Source: Posidonia oceanica (lineage: Eukaryota > Streptophyta > Magnoliopsida > Alismatales > Posidoniaceae). Taken from it: 64,000 nt of DNA. Both the position numbers and the translations under genes were made by a program. The DNA is taken from contig JAZBRS010000039.1 in NCBI GenBank assembly GCA_037176725.1, forward strand, positions 29,796,001 through 29,860,000. The letters are read 5' to 3'. A model generated the notes under the pieces. It was not told the origin of the DNA and did no database searches. It saw only the letters and a program-made list of their open reading frames with translations. Every line of letters starts with the position of its first letter. The first letter of the stretch is position 1. This document shows positions 55,087 to 64,000 of this stretch, one piece after another.

Positions 55087-56682
55087 CTAGGTGGACAGCT
55101 GGGCACTGATGCAAACTTCTCTGACTTCCTCAGCTGTGCCGATGTTGACAACCTCCGTTTCTTCTTCGACATGGAGGTTGGGGCCTTCTGGGTCGTCGTC
55201 ATAGGGCCGGAACTCGGGCAAAGGTTCGTCAGTCTCATCTATGCCCGTATCGTCCTCTTCTCCATAAGCAACAAGTTCTGAGAGGATCTCTTTCTCGAAA
55301 GAAGGACTTGCAATGCTGAAAGAGTGTATGTGTTCTGCTGCTTGGCCCTGGTGACGCTTCAGGATGGTCACGCTTACTCGAGTATTCTTGTAGCCTCGGT
55401 GCGCGACCTCCGTCCTAGCAACTCCTTCTACTGTTTGCTCTGGCCTGACTGACTCTGCTGAGTGCTCTGCTGATTCTGCTGCTGATACTACTGACTGCTC
55501 TGTTGACTGTTCTGCTGACTGTTCTGCTGCCGAGGCTGCTGACTGCTCTACTGCTGAGGCATTCTGCTTTGTTACTGCCGCTGCATGTACTGCTGATGTT
55601 CCTCCCTCTGGGTCTTCTAGTGTGCTTGTGGAGGATATGCCAGACTGGCGGCTAATCTGGCCACTGCCGCTCGATGCCTTGCTTAAGTGAGGCATGGGTT
55701 GCACAAACCACCTAGACTCGCCTTCTGGTTGAAGAGTGATGAGCTCATCTGGTCTAGGGGAGTCCGGCGTTGCTGAGTCTTCCAGGACCATGATAGAAGC
55801 ATGGTCCTCTTGCAGAGAAGGATCCGTAACTACGGCTTTTCCTTTCCTTTCTGCAGCTTGATGCTCTGCCAGGTCTTCTGCTATTGACTTGATCTGTTCT
55901 TGATAGAGTAGCTCTAAGTCGGACATCCAAGAATCGACCTGGGCTTCTATCGCCACTCCTTCTTCCTCGTCTGAGGGGGAGTCGACGTAGTAGGCGCCGG
56001 GGGCCTGCGGCACTGGCCCGGCTGCAAGATGGATCGCCGCCCTTGGGGTCTGCATGATCTGGTTCATGGGCGCGTCTGATGGTGGCAACTCTGATGTAGA
56101 TGGCCCAAATAGACAAGCTAGCGGTGCTACTGATGGATAAGCTTCCAGGGTCACTGCGGAAGAGTAAACAGGGGTGCTCCTTGGAGGGCTCAAGGGCCCG
56201 GAGAGTTTAGTGCTCAGTTGGCCTTTTGTATCGGGCCGTAGCTGAGAGAGCGCAGCCTCTGACGCCATAGGGTCTTGCCACGAGAGCTGCTGCGGGTCGT
56301 CAGGAGAATGCGGAGCGGACTGGGCCAACTGCATTCCTGAAGATGATGCTGAGGGAGCGGGCTGGGCCACGCTGCCGACTGAGTTGATGGACTGCCCCTC
56401 CAGAGATGGGGGCAGTGGCACTGATGTTGCAGTGACCGCTGGTAGCATGCTTGGTTCTGCCAAGAGGAGTGTCTCTGACTCCTGCACTGCTGCTGACTTT
56501 TCTTGAGAAGCTGGTGTGGCTGGAAAAGGATGAGAACTTGCTTTTGCCACAGGGCCTGCTGAACTGCCTGCTGTTTCTGCCAGAGGGAGAGCTAAATAAA
56601 TTGACTGTGGGGCCTCTGCTCTGACCACTGTTTCTGCTGAACTGATTGGGACTGCCTCTGTTGCATCAGACTGCTCCTCATC
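55087..56682 (-). CDS. Low-complexity linker between protease and RT of element 2
   Basis: Some 530 codons rich in Ser, Ala, Glu, Gln and Pro (for example repeated AEQSAEQS) have no recognised domain until the last 40. There the phrase TEVVNIGTAEEVREV announces the region just before RT in Tat elements. It ends at TAG 55,087. Its composition suggests a disordered spacer. Confidence 0.7.
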   Translation of the reverse strand, partial: DEEQSDATEAVPISSAETVVRAEAPQSIYLALPLAETAGSSAGPVAKASSHPFPATPASQEKSAAVQESETLLLAEPSMLPAVTATSVPLPPSLEGQSINSVGSVAQPAPSASSSGMQLAQSAPHSPDDPQQLSWQDPMASEAALSQLRPDTKGQLSTKLSGPLSPPRSTPVYSSAVTLEAYPSVAPLACLFGPSTSELPPSDAPMNQIMQTPRAAIHLAAGPVPQAPGAYYVDSPSDEEEGVAIEAQVDSWMSDLELLYQEQIKSIAEDLAEHQAAERKGKAVVTDPSLQEDHASIMVLEDSATPDSPRPDELITLQPEGESRWFVQPMPHLSKASSGSGQISRQSGISSTSTLEDPEGGTSAVHAAAVTKQNASAVEQSAASAAEQSAEQSTEQSVVSAAESAEHSAESVRPEQTVEGVARTEVAHRGYKNTRVSVTILKRHQGQAAEHIHSFSIASPSFEKEILSELVAYGEEDDTGIDETDEPLPEFRPYDDDPEGPNLHVEEETEVVNIGTAEEVREVCISAQLST

Positions 56683-59073
56683 CTAGTAGTAGTCCTCAAC
56701 ACACACCCAATCCTCTGTCGGCGCTGCGGCTTGGTAGTCAGTTGATCCCAGAATTCCTGCACTGGTAAAGTTAGTGAGGTCTCTGGGAATGGCTGGTGCA
56801 CGATCCTTGAGCTGGAAGCAGTGATCTTCGTCGAGCTTTGGTTCGTAGCCGAGACCTTCTGACTTCCTTCGCTCCACTGCTATGATCAGCTCCGCGATCC
56901 CTTGGCCGTGACGCCCGAGTGGCGTACCCTTTGTGTAACCCCACCTGTGACATACATTCTCGACCGTTCGAAAGGGGTTACTGTGAACGGCCAAAGAGTT
57001 GACACGTTCAAGATCAGGAACGAAGTTAACTGGCTCGCACCGGTTAACGCGATAGAGGGCTTCAGAAGTCTCGGGGTCAAACGGGATGGATTGCGAAGAC
57101 ACGGGAGAAACTGCTTCAATCCGCTCCTTCTCAAAGTTCTCCGCCATGACGACAATGACATCATCGCCACGACGGTACTTTATCATTCGATGGAGGGTCG
57201 AAGGAAGGACCTGATGCTTGTGAAGCCAAGGGCGCCCAAGCAGAAGATTGAAGTTAGGCTTCAAGTCGACGACATAGAATTCTACGTCGAAGACGACCGG
57301 GCCGATAGCCAGAGGGATAATCAGAATCGCTAGAGCGTCATGGTGAGTGTTGTCAAACGCAGTCATTCCCTTTACGGCTGGCGTGATATCCTCGGCTTTG
57401 AATCCGAGCTTGGTTGCTGTACGCAAGGGGCAGACGTTAAGGCCTGACCCGTTATCAACCAGTGTTAGGGGAATGCGAAAGTTTTTGAACTGCACCGTGA
57501 CGAATAGGGGCTGGTTGTGATTAATCCCTGCCGGAGGCAGCTCATCACTCGTAAAAGAGATGACCTGGGGCTCCGCGATTAACCCAACCACGCTCTCCAA
57601 GGCAGAAGGCTCAATGGACTGGGACACACGAGCAGCCTGGAACACACGAAGAAAAGCCTCGCAATGTTCGGCAGAAGTGTGGATCAAATCCCAGATGGAG
57701 ATGTCGGCTTTAACCTTCTTAAGCTGGGAGGTTAGGTCTGCTCTAGGTTGGTCTCTCCTAGCAGCTGGAGGGGTGATTCTAGCAGCTTCTACAGGGGTAG
57801 TGGCAGGAAGCTGGGTTACTACAGGCTGGCTAGGGGCTTGGCTAACTACAGGCTGATCTGGGGCTGGATTTGCTAAGGGTTGGCCTGAGGGTGGGGGTAT
57901 AACAGGTCTTGGATGAGTTGGCCTAGTTGCCGGTGCTGGGGGCCTGTAAATCCTCCCCGATCGCGTTACTTCCGCGCACATTTCTGTGGCGTAGCTGTAA
58001 GGGACGCGATGGGTGTCCAGGGTCAAGTTAATGATGACTGGAGCATGTGCTGCGAGCACAGGAGGGGTTACAGGGGGACCTACAGGATACTGAGGTCTGT
58101 CTAAGGGATATGGTTGTTGGGGTGGGAAGGCTGGGGCAGGTTGAGGTCTGCCTAGAAGGTGTGGTTGAGGTCGCCCTAGAAGGTGAATGGGAGAACTAGG
58201 CTGGGCTCTGGCTAAAAGGTGTACGGGAGATTGAGCCTGAGGGAGCAGGGTGGGAGACGCGCGAGGGCGCTCCGGCCTAGCACGCGGTCGGATCAAATGG
58301 ATTCCCGACTCGGAGCCGGCAACTGCCGCCAAATAGAGACTGACTGGGAAAGGCTCAGAGAGGTCAGAGATAAGATCAGAAGGGTCTACTACAGAGGTAG
58401 CGGGCCCAGAGGGAAAGACAGAGTGGACGCCTGAGGTTCCCGCCCTTCCCGGATAAGAGTGCTCCGGTAAAGGTTGGCGGACGATGCCAGAATGCGGGGG
58501 AACAACTGGAGATGCAGATGCATGGGTGCGTGCTTGAGTGGAAGCCTCGTGCGTGTCGATCACAATCGTTCCCGATTCGATCAGGTCCTGAATTGCGTTC
58601 CGCAGGGAGAAGCAATTATCCGTCGAATGCCCGACGCTTCGATGGAAATTGCAGAAGAGGTCCGGCCTAAACCAATGCGGCAGAGGGCTTGGCGGCAGAC
58701 GAACCTCCGGGAACTTCAGGAGCGATGCCACCTTTGGCAAGATGACCGTGAGTGGTTCCACCAGTGGGGTGAAATTCCGCCTCTCAGTGGGTGGTCTTCT
58801 TTGCCTTGGGTACGGGCCTTGCTGAACCGGTGCGGCAGGATAGACCGGTCTAGCGGTGGTTGTGATGTGCGGTGTGTGCGGATTCCTAGGTGCAGGAGCG
58901 TACACCATCTGAGCTGGGGCAGGCCGTGACAGCAAGCGAACAGGCACAGCAGGAGAATCGACGAATGCAACAGCGGGTTTCGGCGAGTCCTTCCTCTTCG
59001 GGCGGTTGTTGTTGCTGCCGCTGTTGTTGTTGTTGGAGGTGCTGCTGTTGGCACTGTTGCTGCTTATCACTGC
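56683..59073 (-). CDS. gag C-terminus, aspartic protease and G-patch of element 2
   Basis: An Asn/Ser-rich start is followed by a knuckle CNFHRSVGHSTDNC (C-x2-H-x4-H-x4-C) near residue 140, then a long Pro/Gln-rich spacer. The protease lies around residues 540-650, with active-site phrase LVDNGSGLNV and the later NFNLLLGRPWLH. D-N-G-S instead of D-S/T-G is usual for Tat proteases. A G-patch-like stretch, GTPLGRHGQGI ... GLGY, follows near residue 710. The protease would cut the polyprotein. The frame ends at TAG 56,683. Confidence 0.85.
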   Translation of the reverse strand, partial: AVISSNSANSSTSNNNNSGSNNNRPKRKDSPKPAVAFVDSPAVPVRLLSRPAPAQMVYAPAPRNPHTPHITTTARPVYPAAPVQQGPYPRQRRPPTERRNFTPLVEPLTVILPKVASLLKFPEVRLPPSPLPHWFRPDLFCNFHRSVGHSTDNCFSLRNAIQDLIESGTIVIDTHEASTQARTHASASPVVPPHSGIVRQPLPEHSYPGRAGTSGVHSVFPSGPATSVVDPSDLISDLSEPFPVSLYLAAVAGSESGIHLIRPRARPERPRASPTLLPQAQSPVHLLARAQPSSPIHLLGRPQPHLLGRPQPAPAFPPQQPYPLDRPQYPVGPPVTPPVLAAHAPVIINLTLDTHRVPYSYATEMCAEVTRSGRIYRPPAPATRPTHPRPVIPPPSGQPLANPAPDQPVVSQAPSQPVVTQLPATTPVEAARITPPAARRDQPRADLTSQLKKVKADISIWDLIHTSAEHCEAFLRVFQAARVSQSIEPSALESVVGLIAEPQVISFTSDELPPAGINHNQPLFVTVQFKNFRIPLTLVDNGSGLNVCPLRTATKLGFKAEDITPAVKGMTAFDNTHHDALAILIIPLAIGPVVFDVEFYVVDLKPNFNLLLGRPWLHKHQVLPSTLHRMIKYRRGDDVIVVMAENFEKERIEAVSPVSSQSIPFDPETSEALYRVNRCEPVNFVPDLERVNSLAVHSNPFRTVENVCHRWGYTKGTPLGRHGQGIAELIIAVERRKSEGLGYEPKLDEDHCFQLKDRAPAIPRDLTNFTSAGILGSTDYQAAAPTEDWVCVEDYY

Positions 59074-60663
59074 CTACTTAGCGAACGCAGAGAGAGCTGG
59101 GAAGTTGCCACTCCGCAAAGAACTCTCCACGCGCGCTCCAGCTCTGATGAGTGCCGCAAAAGTAGTGACTGGTTGGATGCTAAGCAGAGCTCCGAGAGAC
59201 GGCTGCGCCCCTTTGATAACGATCTCGATAGATTCCTCGTCAGAGGGTCTATCTCGAACCTGAGAGGCAAGGGCGCGCCAGCGGCCGACGTACTCCCCGA
59301 ACGGCTCGCCAGAGTTCTGCTTGATGGCGATCAAGTCCGCCCTCTTTGGGACAAGATCGAGGTTGAAGGAGTATTGTTCCAGGAACGCCTGACTGAGGTC
59401 ATTCCAAGTCTTGATGGCTGACATATCGAGTGATGTGAACCACTTGAGCGCCGGCCCGGTCAAACTCTTCTGGAACAAACGGATCAGCAACCTCTCGTCA
59501 GCCTGAAGCTGAGCGAGATCACCGCAATACGCCTTCAGGTGTGCTACAGGGCAGCCCCTACCATTATACTTCTCGAAGTCCGAGATTTTGAACTTCGGAG
59601 GGAGTACCGCCTCTGGAAAGCAACAGAGGTCTCGGAATTGGTAGGTCTGGTGCTCAGTACCCTGCACTAGTCGTAGTGCCTTCTCCAAGACGTCCATCCG
59701 GTTGTTGATGGGGTCTGGAATTGCTGCTGTAGGAGAGGGATCAGCAGGGTTAGCGAGCACATACGCCGAATGGGTCGCACCTAAGTGCTCCTCCGGATCT
59801 ACCATAGCGTCACCTGGTGGAGCAACGGGATGGCCGGCGTATCCGTGCTGGGGGATAGTGTATGCAGGAGTGTATGCAGGATGCTGGACTTGAGGGAGAG
59901 GAGAAGAATAAATGCCATGCTGTGCTGGGACAGGGGTAGGATGGCGGAGCACCAGTTGCTGTGCAAGCGGGGTGCCAGACAGCGAGCCAGTGAGGTACTG
60001 GGCTCCAGCCGACCCAAAGGGTTGACCACCAGAAGAAAGTGGAGCATGCTGTGCCAAGTGTTGTGCAGGAGGCGGTAAACGAGCCCCCATCGTCGGAACC
60101 GTGAGCAGTTGCGACGATGGTCGAGGCGGAGGTGTAGAGGTCGATGCAAGGAATGCAGGAACTGGCCTCAGAGGAACCTCAGGAACGACAGAGATAGAAG
60201 GAGGACGAACTGACAGAGCCATGCCCTGCAGTCTCTGGGCAAGCTCCATCAGGTGCTGGTACTGCGCCTCGGGCGTCTCGCCAGTGGGGACGCTGAAGTG
60301 CAGTGCCGGCGGCGGCTGAGAAGCAAGAGGCACGGACACAGATGGTCCGGGAAGGAGGGGATCTACAGAAAAAGTCGCAGCAACGGTGGAAGGGATGTCG
60401 AAAGCGACGTATCCCTGGGACGGAGGGGGCAGTGGCGTCTCCGGAGCGCGAGTAACGGCCGTCAAGATAGACTCGGCGACCGGATCCGGAGGAAGGGAGG
60501 CTTGCCACTGTCCCGGGGTGTACTGAGAACCTAGAGACGTCAGAGGAGGAAACCCTGGCGTCGGAGGGGGAACAAGTGGGACAGAAAGAGCAACCGGGGG
60601 GGCCAGAACGGAAACACCCTCCGTGACAGGAGTAAAAGAAGGCTCACTAACGTACTGGGCCAT
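59074..60663 (-). CDS. gag (capsid part) of element 2
   Basis: A Pro/Ser-rich N-terminal half of about 330 residues is followed by a Retrotrans_gag domain: YQFRDLCCFPEAVLP, YNGRGCPVAHLKAYCGDL, LKWFTSLD, FLEQYSFNLDLVPKRADL, FGEYVGRWRALASQVRD, ARVESSLRSGNF. It would form the virus-like particle in the cytoplasm. It ends at TAG 59,074, where the aligned codon of element 3 is CAG. The sequence on the other side continues in frame. Confidence 0.85.
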   Translation of the reverse strand: MAQYVSEPSFTPVTEGVSVLAPPVALSVPLVPPPTPGFPPLTSLGSQYTPGQWQASLPPDPVAESILTAVTRAPETPLPPPSQGYVAFDIPSTVAATFSVDPLLPGPSVSVPLASQPPPALHFSVPTGETPEAQYQHLMELAQRLQGMALSVRPPSISVVPEVPLRPVPAFLASTSTPPPRPSSQLLTVPTMGARLPPPAQHLAQHAPLSSGGQPFGSAGAQYLTGSLSGTPLAQQLVLRHPTPVPAQHGIYSSPLPQVQHPAYTPAYTIPQHGYAGHPVAPPGDAMVDPEEHLGATHSAYVLANPADPSPTAAIPDPINNRMDVLEKALRLVQGTEHQTYQFRDLCCFPEAVLPPKFKISDFEKYNGRGCPVAHLKAYCGDLAQLQADERLLIRLFQKSLTGPALKWFTSLDMSAIKTWNDLSQAFLEQYSFNLDLVPKRADLIAIKQNSGEPFGEYVGRWRALASQVRDRPSDEESIEIVIKGAQPSLGALLSIQPVTTFAALIRAGARVESSLRSGNFPALSAFAK

Positions 60664-61977
60664 TGCTGACCTAGAGCGTGTGAGAACTGGGCTGCGACGG
60701 GTATTCAAGCGATGCTTCCTAAGAGGAGCTATCGTCGCAAGTGCGGATAGCTCGGAAGGGGAATGGTCGCGAACTAAGTCGCAAAAGGGCGTCAACGAGG
60801 GTCGGTACTCAAGCTCTGGCAAAGGGAACTCGCTTACCGATCACGCTGACACAACAGAAGGAAATTAGGGTTAGAAACTAGAGGATGAATGCAAATGAGT
60901 TAGTTAAGTGGCGTGAATGATATGCATGCTTTCTAGTATGCCCCCCTTACCTAACTAGTGTTTCCTAGCAAGGCTGTCTACTCCGGGTATCCCTGGATGT
61001 ACGGGTCACCGACTCAGGTCAGAAAAAGTAGGTCCCCTGTCTAACTCCCGGCCCAAAGCTCAGGTAATGACAGGGTGGTGCGTTAGTGGCCTCTACCCTG
61101 CCAAAGCGTGGGTGGTACCCTCTACTAACACCGACACGACCCCCGGACAAGGAGGGGACGGACCGACCAACTTATGCCACGCCCAAAGCAGTGGAATAAG
61201 AGGCCGGAACCGTCCTTCGCAGACTAGTAGGTGGACTCAGAGGAGAAGAATGCATGCCCTATATGATGCTTATGCAAAATGCTTAGAGTTTTTTTATCTT
61301 GCACATTTTATTAACCAAAAAGGGAGTGAAGGATTGTTTGTAGTCTCTAGTTGCCCCTAGAAGTTCTTTTTACTTGCATTTTTTAGTTAACCATGGGGGA
61401 AGCAGACAGGTCTCTACTATCCTAAGCATGGCATGTGCAAAAGGGAAGAAAATCAATCCAAATGGCAAGCAACCATCATACAACACAACAAAAGGCATGT
61501 TCATGGCATGTGCGAGTGTTTGTGAATATGATGGTGAAAAAAGAAGCATTCATCAAGTCAAAAGGCATGTAAGCATAGTATGTGCGTGTGTAGTGGCATA
61601 GCAAGGGTGTAAAAGAAGCATTCAACATCCAAAAAGCATGTATTTTAGCCAAACAAAGTATGTAGACATGCAATGTGCAAGAATTAAAGCAATAATAAGC
61701 AAGTAAGGCAAAACAAGATAAAAGTAAGCAGACTGTAAAAGAAATAGGAGTATAAGCAAGACAATGAGTAAATAAACAAGCAAATAAGCGAAGCCAGGTA
61801 AAAGAAAGCGCAAACCGAGGCGAAAGAGGTGCAAAACCCAAGCAAAGTAGCCACGAAGCGACTTGCTAGGAGTTTGCACAGAAAGGCGAGCAAAACAGGC
61901 AAAGAAGGCACACAAGGTAGACAAAACTACAAAACAAGCGAGCGAAAAGCCGAGAACGAAAGCCGGAGTCTAGTCTA
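60664..61977 (-). other. Leader of element 2 between PBS and gag
   Basis: It is non-coding, with many stops in all frames. Near the PBS it is rich in 'gcaagtaagcaaaac' phrases. No extra ORF before gag is present, although Ogre elements usually have one there. Confidence 0.65.
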
Positions 61978-61996
61978 GTCCCCAGCGGAGTCGCCA
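61978..61996 (-). other. Primer binding site of element 2
   Basis: The minus strand reads TGGCGACTCCGCTGGGGAC, one base after the LTR end CGCTACA. The first ten bases would fit the 3' end of a plant tRNA-Arg (…GGAGTCGCCA), as reported for Ogre elements. The tRNA match is from memory and not checked. Confidence 0.75.
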
Positions 61997-61997
61997 C

Positions 61998-64000
61998 TGT
62001 AGCGATCCCGATCGGAACCAGGCTCGCTATTTAGCGGCGATTGAGATCCGAGGAAGAGGCTCAACTCGAAAAAACACTTAAAATCGAGGAGAAAAAGGAA
62101 AAGATAAGACAAATCAGAGTCGCCACCACGTCTATTAACGGAAGACGAGGAAAACCGGGGTAATGCGTGAATTAACGCGCAAAACCGAGCAATAAATGCA
62201 AAGCAAAGCAATGCAAAGGGAAACAAATGCAAACAAATGCAAATGAGATGACTCTAGCCTAGGATAAGGGCGGTACGGTCATTGCGGGCCAAAAGACAGG
62301 ATAAGGACTCCTGTTACGTGCGGGGAAGGTATTAGGCACCCCCGACACGCCCGAAAATCGGTCTTTCTAGGCTTACGCTCGCATACGCAGAAAGATGCAG
62401 GATTGAATGCCTATGTGCCTATGAATGTCTAAATGAATGCTCAAGGAGTGCTCTAAGTGGGAAGAAACAATGCAAGGAAGTAAACATGCTCTCTAAGTGC
62501 TCAGCTGCGCTGTCTGTGTTCCGAACCAGGCGTAACCTAGCTCGTGAGAACTCCAGGCAGTAAGCATCACAGCCCTATATGCAAATGCAAGCGAGAAAAC
62601 AAAACAGCGTGAAAACCATGCAATGGGATCGACATGCAAGAGAAAACGGCGCGAAACACGCAAAACGAGGCGGGAAGCGAACAACGCACGCAAAACGATG
62701 CAAAAGAGCGAAACCGTCACGCAAAACGAGCGGAAAACAAGGCAGCGCGCAAAACGAGACAAGAGAGCAGGAAGGTACGCAAGACAGGACGAGAAAACAG
62801 AATGATACGCAAAACGGGGCGAAAGAATAAAACCGGCACGCAAAACGAACGAGAAGGCAAGACAGTGCGCAAAACGAGACAAGAAAACAGATGGGCACGC
62901 AAAACGGAGCGAAAACGAGGGCGGGCACGCAAAACGGTGCCAAAACAGCGAAGCAAAAACCTCGAAAAAGCCATGCAAATGCAAGAATGCAGAAAGAGAT
63001 TAAAAGGGGTCAAAGGGGAGGCAAGACAACGTGTGTATAAGAACAAACGCTGTTTAGGACCACTCAGGGTAGGTGTGAAGACCTACTGAGGGGAGAAGGG
63101 GCAAATGGAGGGATTACCACCTCTTTGCGACTGTTTCCCACTAAACCGTTCCACGGTGTGTCTCGCATGCTGCCCAAAGCTCGCGATGCGATCGGATCGT
63201 GGAAAAAGGGGAAGAAAGTCACATAAAGTGGCAAATCCAGGGAGAACGCAACACGAAACACACAGGGAAACGCGAAACGAGGATTTGAATAGACAAGCAG
63301 AAAGGGGAAGTCCTATTCTACATGCTCAAAGAGACAGAAAGCGAAAACAAGGAAAACTGTGCAAATGCCATGCAAATGAATGCAATGCAGGGGTTCAGGA
63401 GGACATACCAGGAAATCCGGGAGCCTGATCTGAAATCTGTCTGGTCTATGCTGAAGAGCGCTTCGCTGCGGTCGCTTGGGCAGCTCACTTGAGAAGATCC
63501 AACGGCCGGATTGGAAGATATCGCAGCTCCAAGGCAGAAGGGCCAGAACAGGGGAGAAGAACAGATCTAGGTGTTCAGGAGGTCCTAGGGATGTGCAAAA
63601 GGGTCCTCCCAAGTGAAAGGGAGCTAGAAGTGCTTAGTGTGTGCAAAGGGGATGCTGAAATGCAAGACTAAATGGATGCAGAATGCATGCAAAAGCAAGA
63701 AAAAGTAAAGAAAAGAAGCTGGGAAAAAACTAGGATTTCAGAAAGTATTTTGAAAAAGAAGAGGGGCTAAAAAATGCAAATTTCCCAGAAAACAGGGTTC
63801 CACAGGAGAGGATTTTGAAAACAGGGGAAGACAAGGGTCTATTTGGCAAAAAACTAGGCTTAGAAAGGTGTTTTGAAAAGAAGGTATGCTTTGAAAGAGA
63901 TTTTGAAACCAAAAGGGGTCAGAGTGCAATTTTGAAAAAATCTAGGGTCTAAGATGCAAATTTTCCAGAAAACAAGGTCCTGGGGAGTCTGGGGGTACTG
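61998..64000 (-). repeat. 5' LTR of element 2, cut by the window end
   Basis: It is the same as 39,919-41,921 with no indel and about ten substitutions (eight transitions, two transversions). It contains the 30-bp-type minisatellite (62,640-62,950). The remaining 3.9 kb should lie to the right of the window. Confidence 0.9.

Larger units (their letters stand above)
51874..60663 (-). pseudogene. gag-pol polyprotein frame of element 2, with four internal TAG codons
   Basis: From the ATG at 60,663 (MAQYVSEPS) to TAG at 51,874 a single frame covers 2,929 codons. There is no frameshift, TAA or TGA. It is interrupted only at 59,074, 56,683, 55,087 and 53,623, each TAG. A TGA lies 15 codons before the first in-frame alternative start at 60,822, so the frame really begins here. 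The protein order is gag, CCHC-like knuckle, protease, G-patch, low-complexity linker, RT, RNase H, second RNase H, integrase. With normal decoding the product would end in gag. Either the copy moved with help in trans, or the stops arose after insertion, or UAG is sometimes read through. Confidence 0.85.
39919..64000 (-). mobile_element. Tat element 2: near-complete giant LTR retrotransposon
   Basis: The order on the minus strand is 5' LTR (cut by the window), PBS, 1.3-kb leader, gag-protease-RT-RNaseH-RNaseH-integrase in one frame, 1.4-kb spacer, extra PMD-like ORF, structured repeat region, polypurine tract and 3' LTR. The visible part of the two LTRs is offset by exactly 22,079 bp with no indel and about 10 substitutions in 2,003 bp, so insertion is recent. 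If the right LTR is full length the element is about 28.0 kb. The dual RNase H and the huge LTRs place it in the Tat lineage (Ogre/Retand-like). It has no ORF before gag, where typical Ogre elements have one. Confidence 0.9.

Noticed and set aside
51874..60663. A changed genetic code with UAG as sense
   Set aside because: The intact PMD-like ORF and gag-pol itself end in TAG at expected places, and plants use the standard code. Deamination or occasional readthrough is sufficient.
61067..61601. Short plus-strand frames in the leader of element 2
   Set aside because: They run antisense to the element, have no domain, and the region is full of stops. Not supported as genes.

Overview
This is nuclear DNA of a flowering plant with a repeat-rich, probably large genome. 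Almost everything in it derives from LTR retrotransposons. The plant assignment rests on Ty3/gypsy elements of the Tat (Ogre/Retand-like) and Athila lineages, on genes of the plant mobile domain (PMD) superfamily with GT-AG introns, and on decay signatures that fit plant cytosine methylation. There is no bacterial gene, operon, rRNA, tRNA or CRISPR array. The species cannot be named from the sequence.

Left part (1-22,330). A scrap of a PMD-like gene lies at the edge. It is followed by unrecognised repeats and by the 3' end of a plus-oriented Tat element ('element 4': non-coding hairpin region 2,960-4,476, then an LTR to about 7,110). Next come two minus-strand PMD genes: a nine-exon copy ruined by TAG and TGA codons (7,691-12,813) and an apparently intact two-exon copy (13,359-14,733). 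A second plus-oriented Tat-type LTR (15,803-17,406) abuts the gag-protease half and one LTR of a decayed minus-strand Athila element.

Middle and right part (22,331-64,000) is a nest, all in minus orientation. The oldest layer, 'element 3', is a Tat element whose gag pseudogene survives at 37,939-39,918. 'Element 1' (22,747-37,542, near-matching 5-bp target duplications ACATG/ACATA) sits in it. Element 1 has lost all of gag-pol and the inner end of one LTR, and a 2.07-kb solo LTR sits in its right LTR. 'Element 2' (39,919 to beyond 64,000) is inserted into the gag of element 3. Its LTRs are about 5.93 kb and differ at only about 10 of 2,003 visible positions. It has a PBS, gag, protease, RT, two RNase H domains, integrase, an extra PMD-like ORF and a polypurine tract. 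One reading frame of 2,929 codons runs from gag to integrase, broken only by four TAG codons.

The most unusual signal is in the non-coding DNA between pol and the 3' LTR of the Tat elements. It is packed with small inverted repeats whose arms differ from copy to copy but remain complementary within each copy. In element 2, five consecutive modules of about 106-135 bp each have their own 7-12 bp outer stem enclosing several mini-hairpins. A second conserved module is a 10-12 bp hairpin followed by CATC and a T-run, found twice per element in three elements. These look like structured RNA (or single-stranded DNA) parts and I do not recognise them as a described element.
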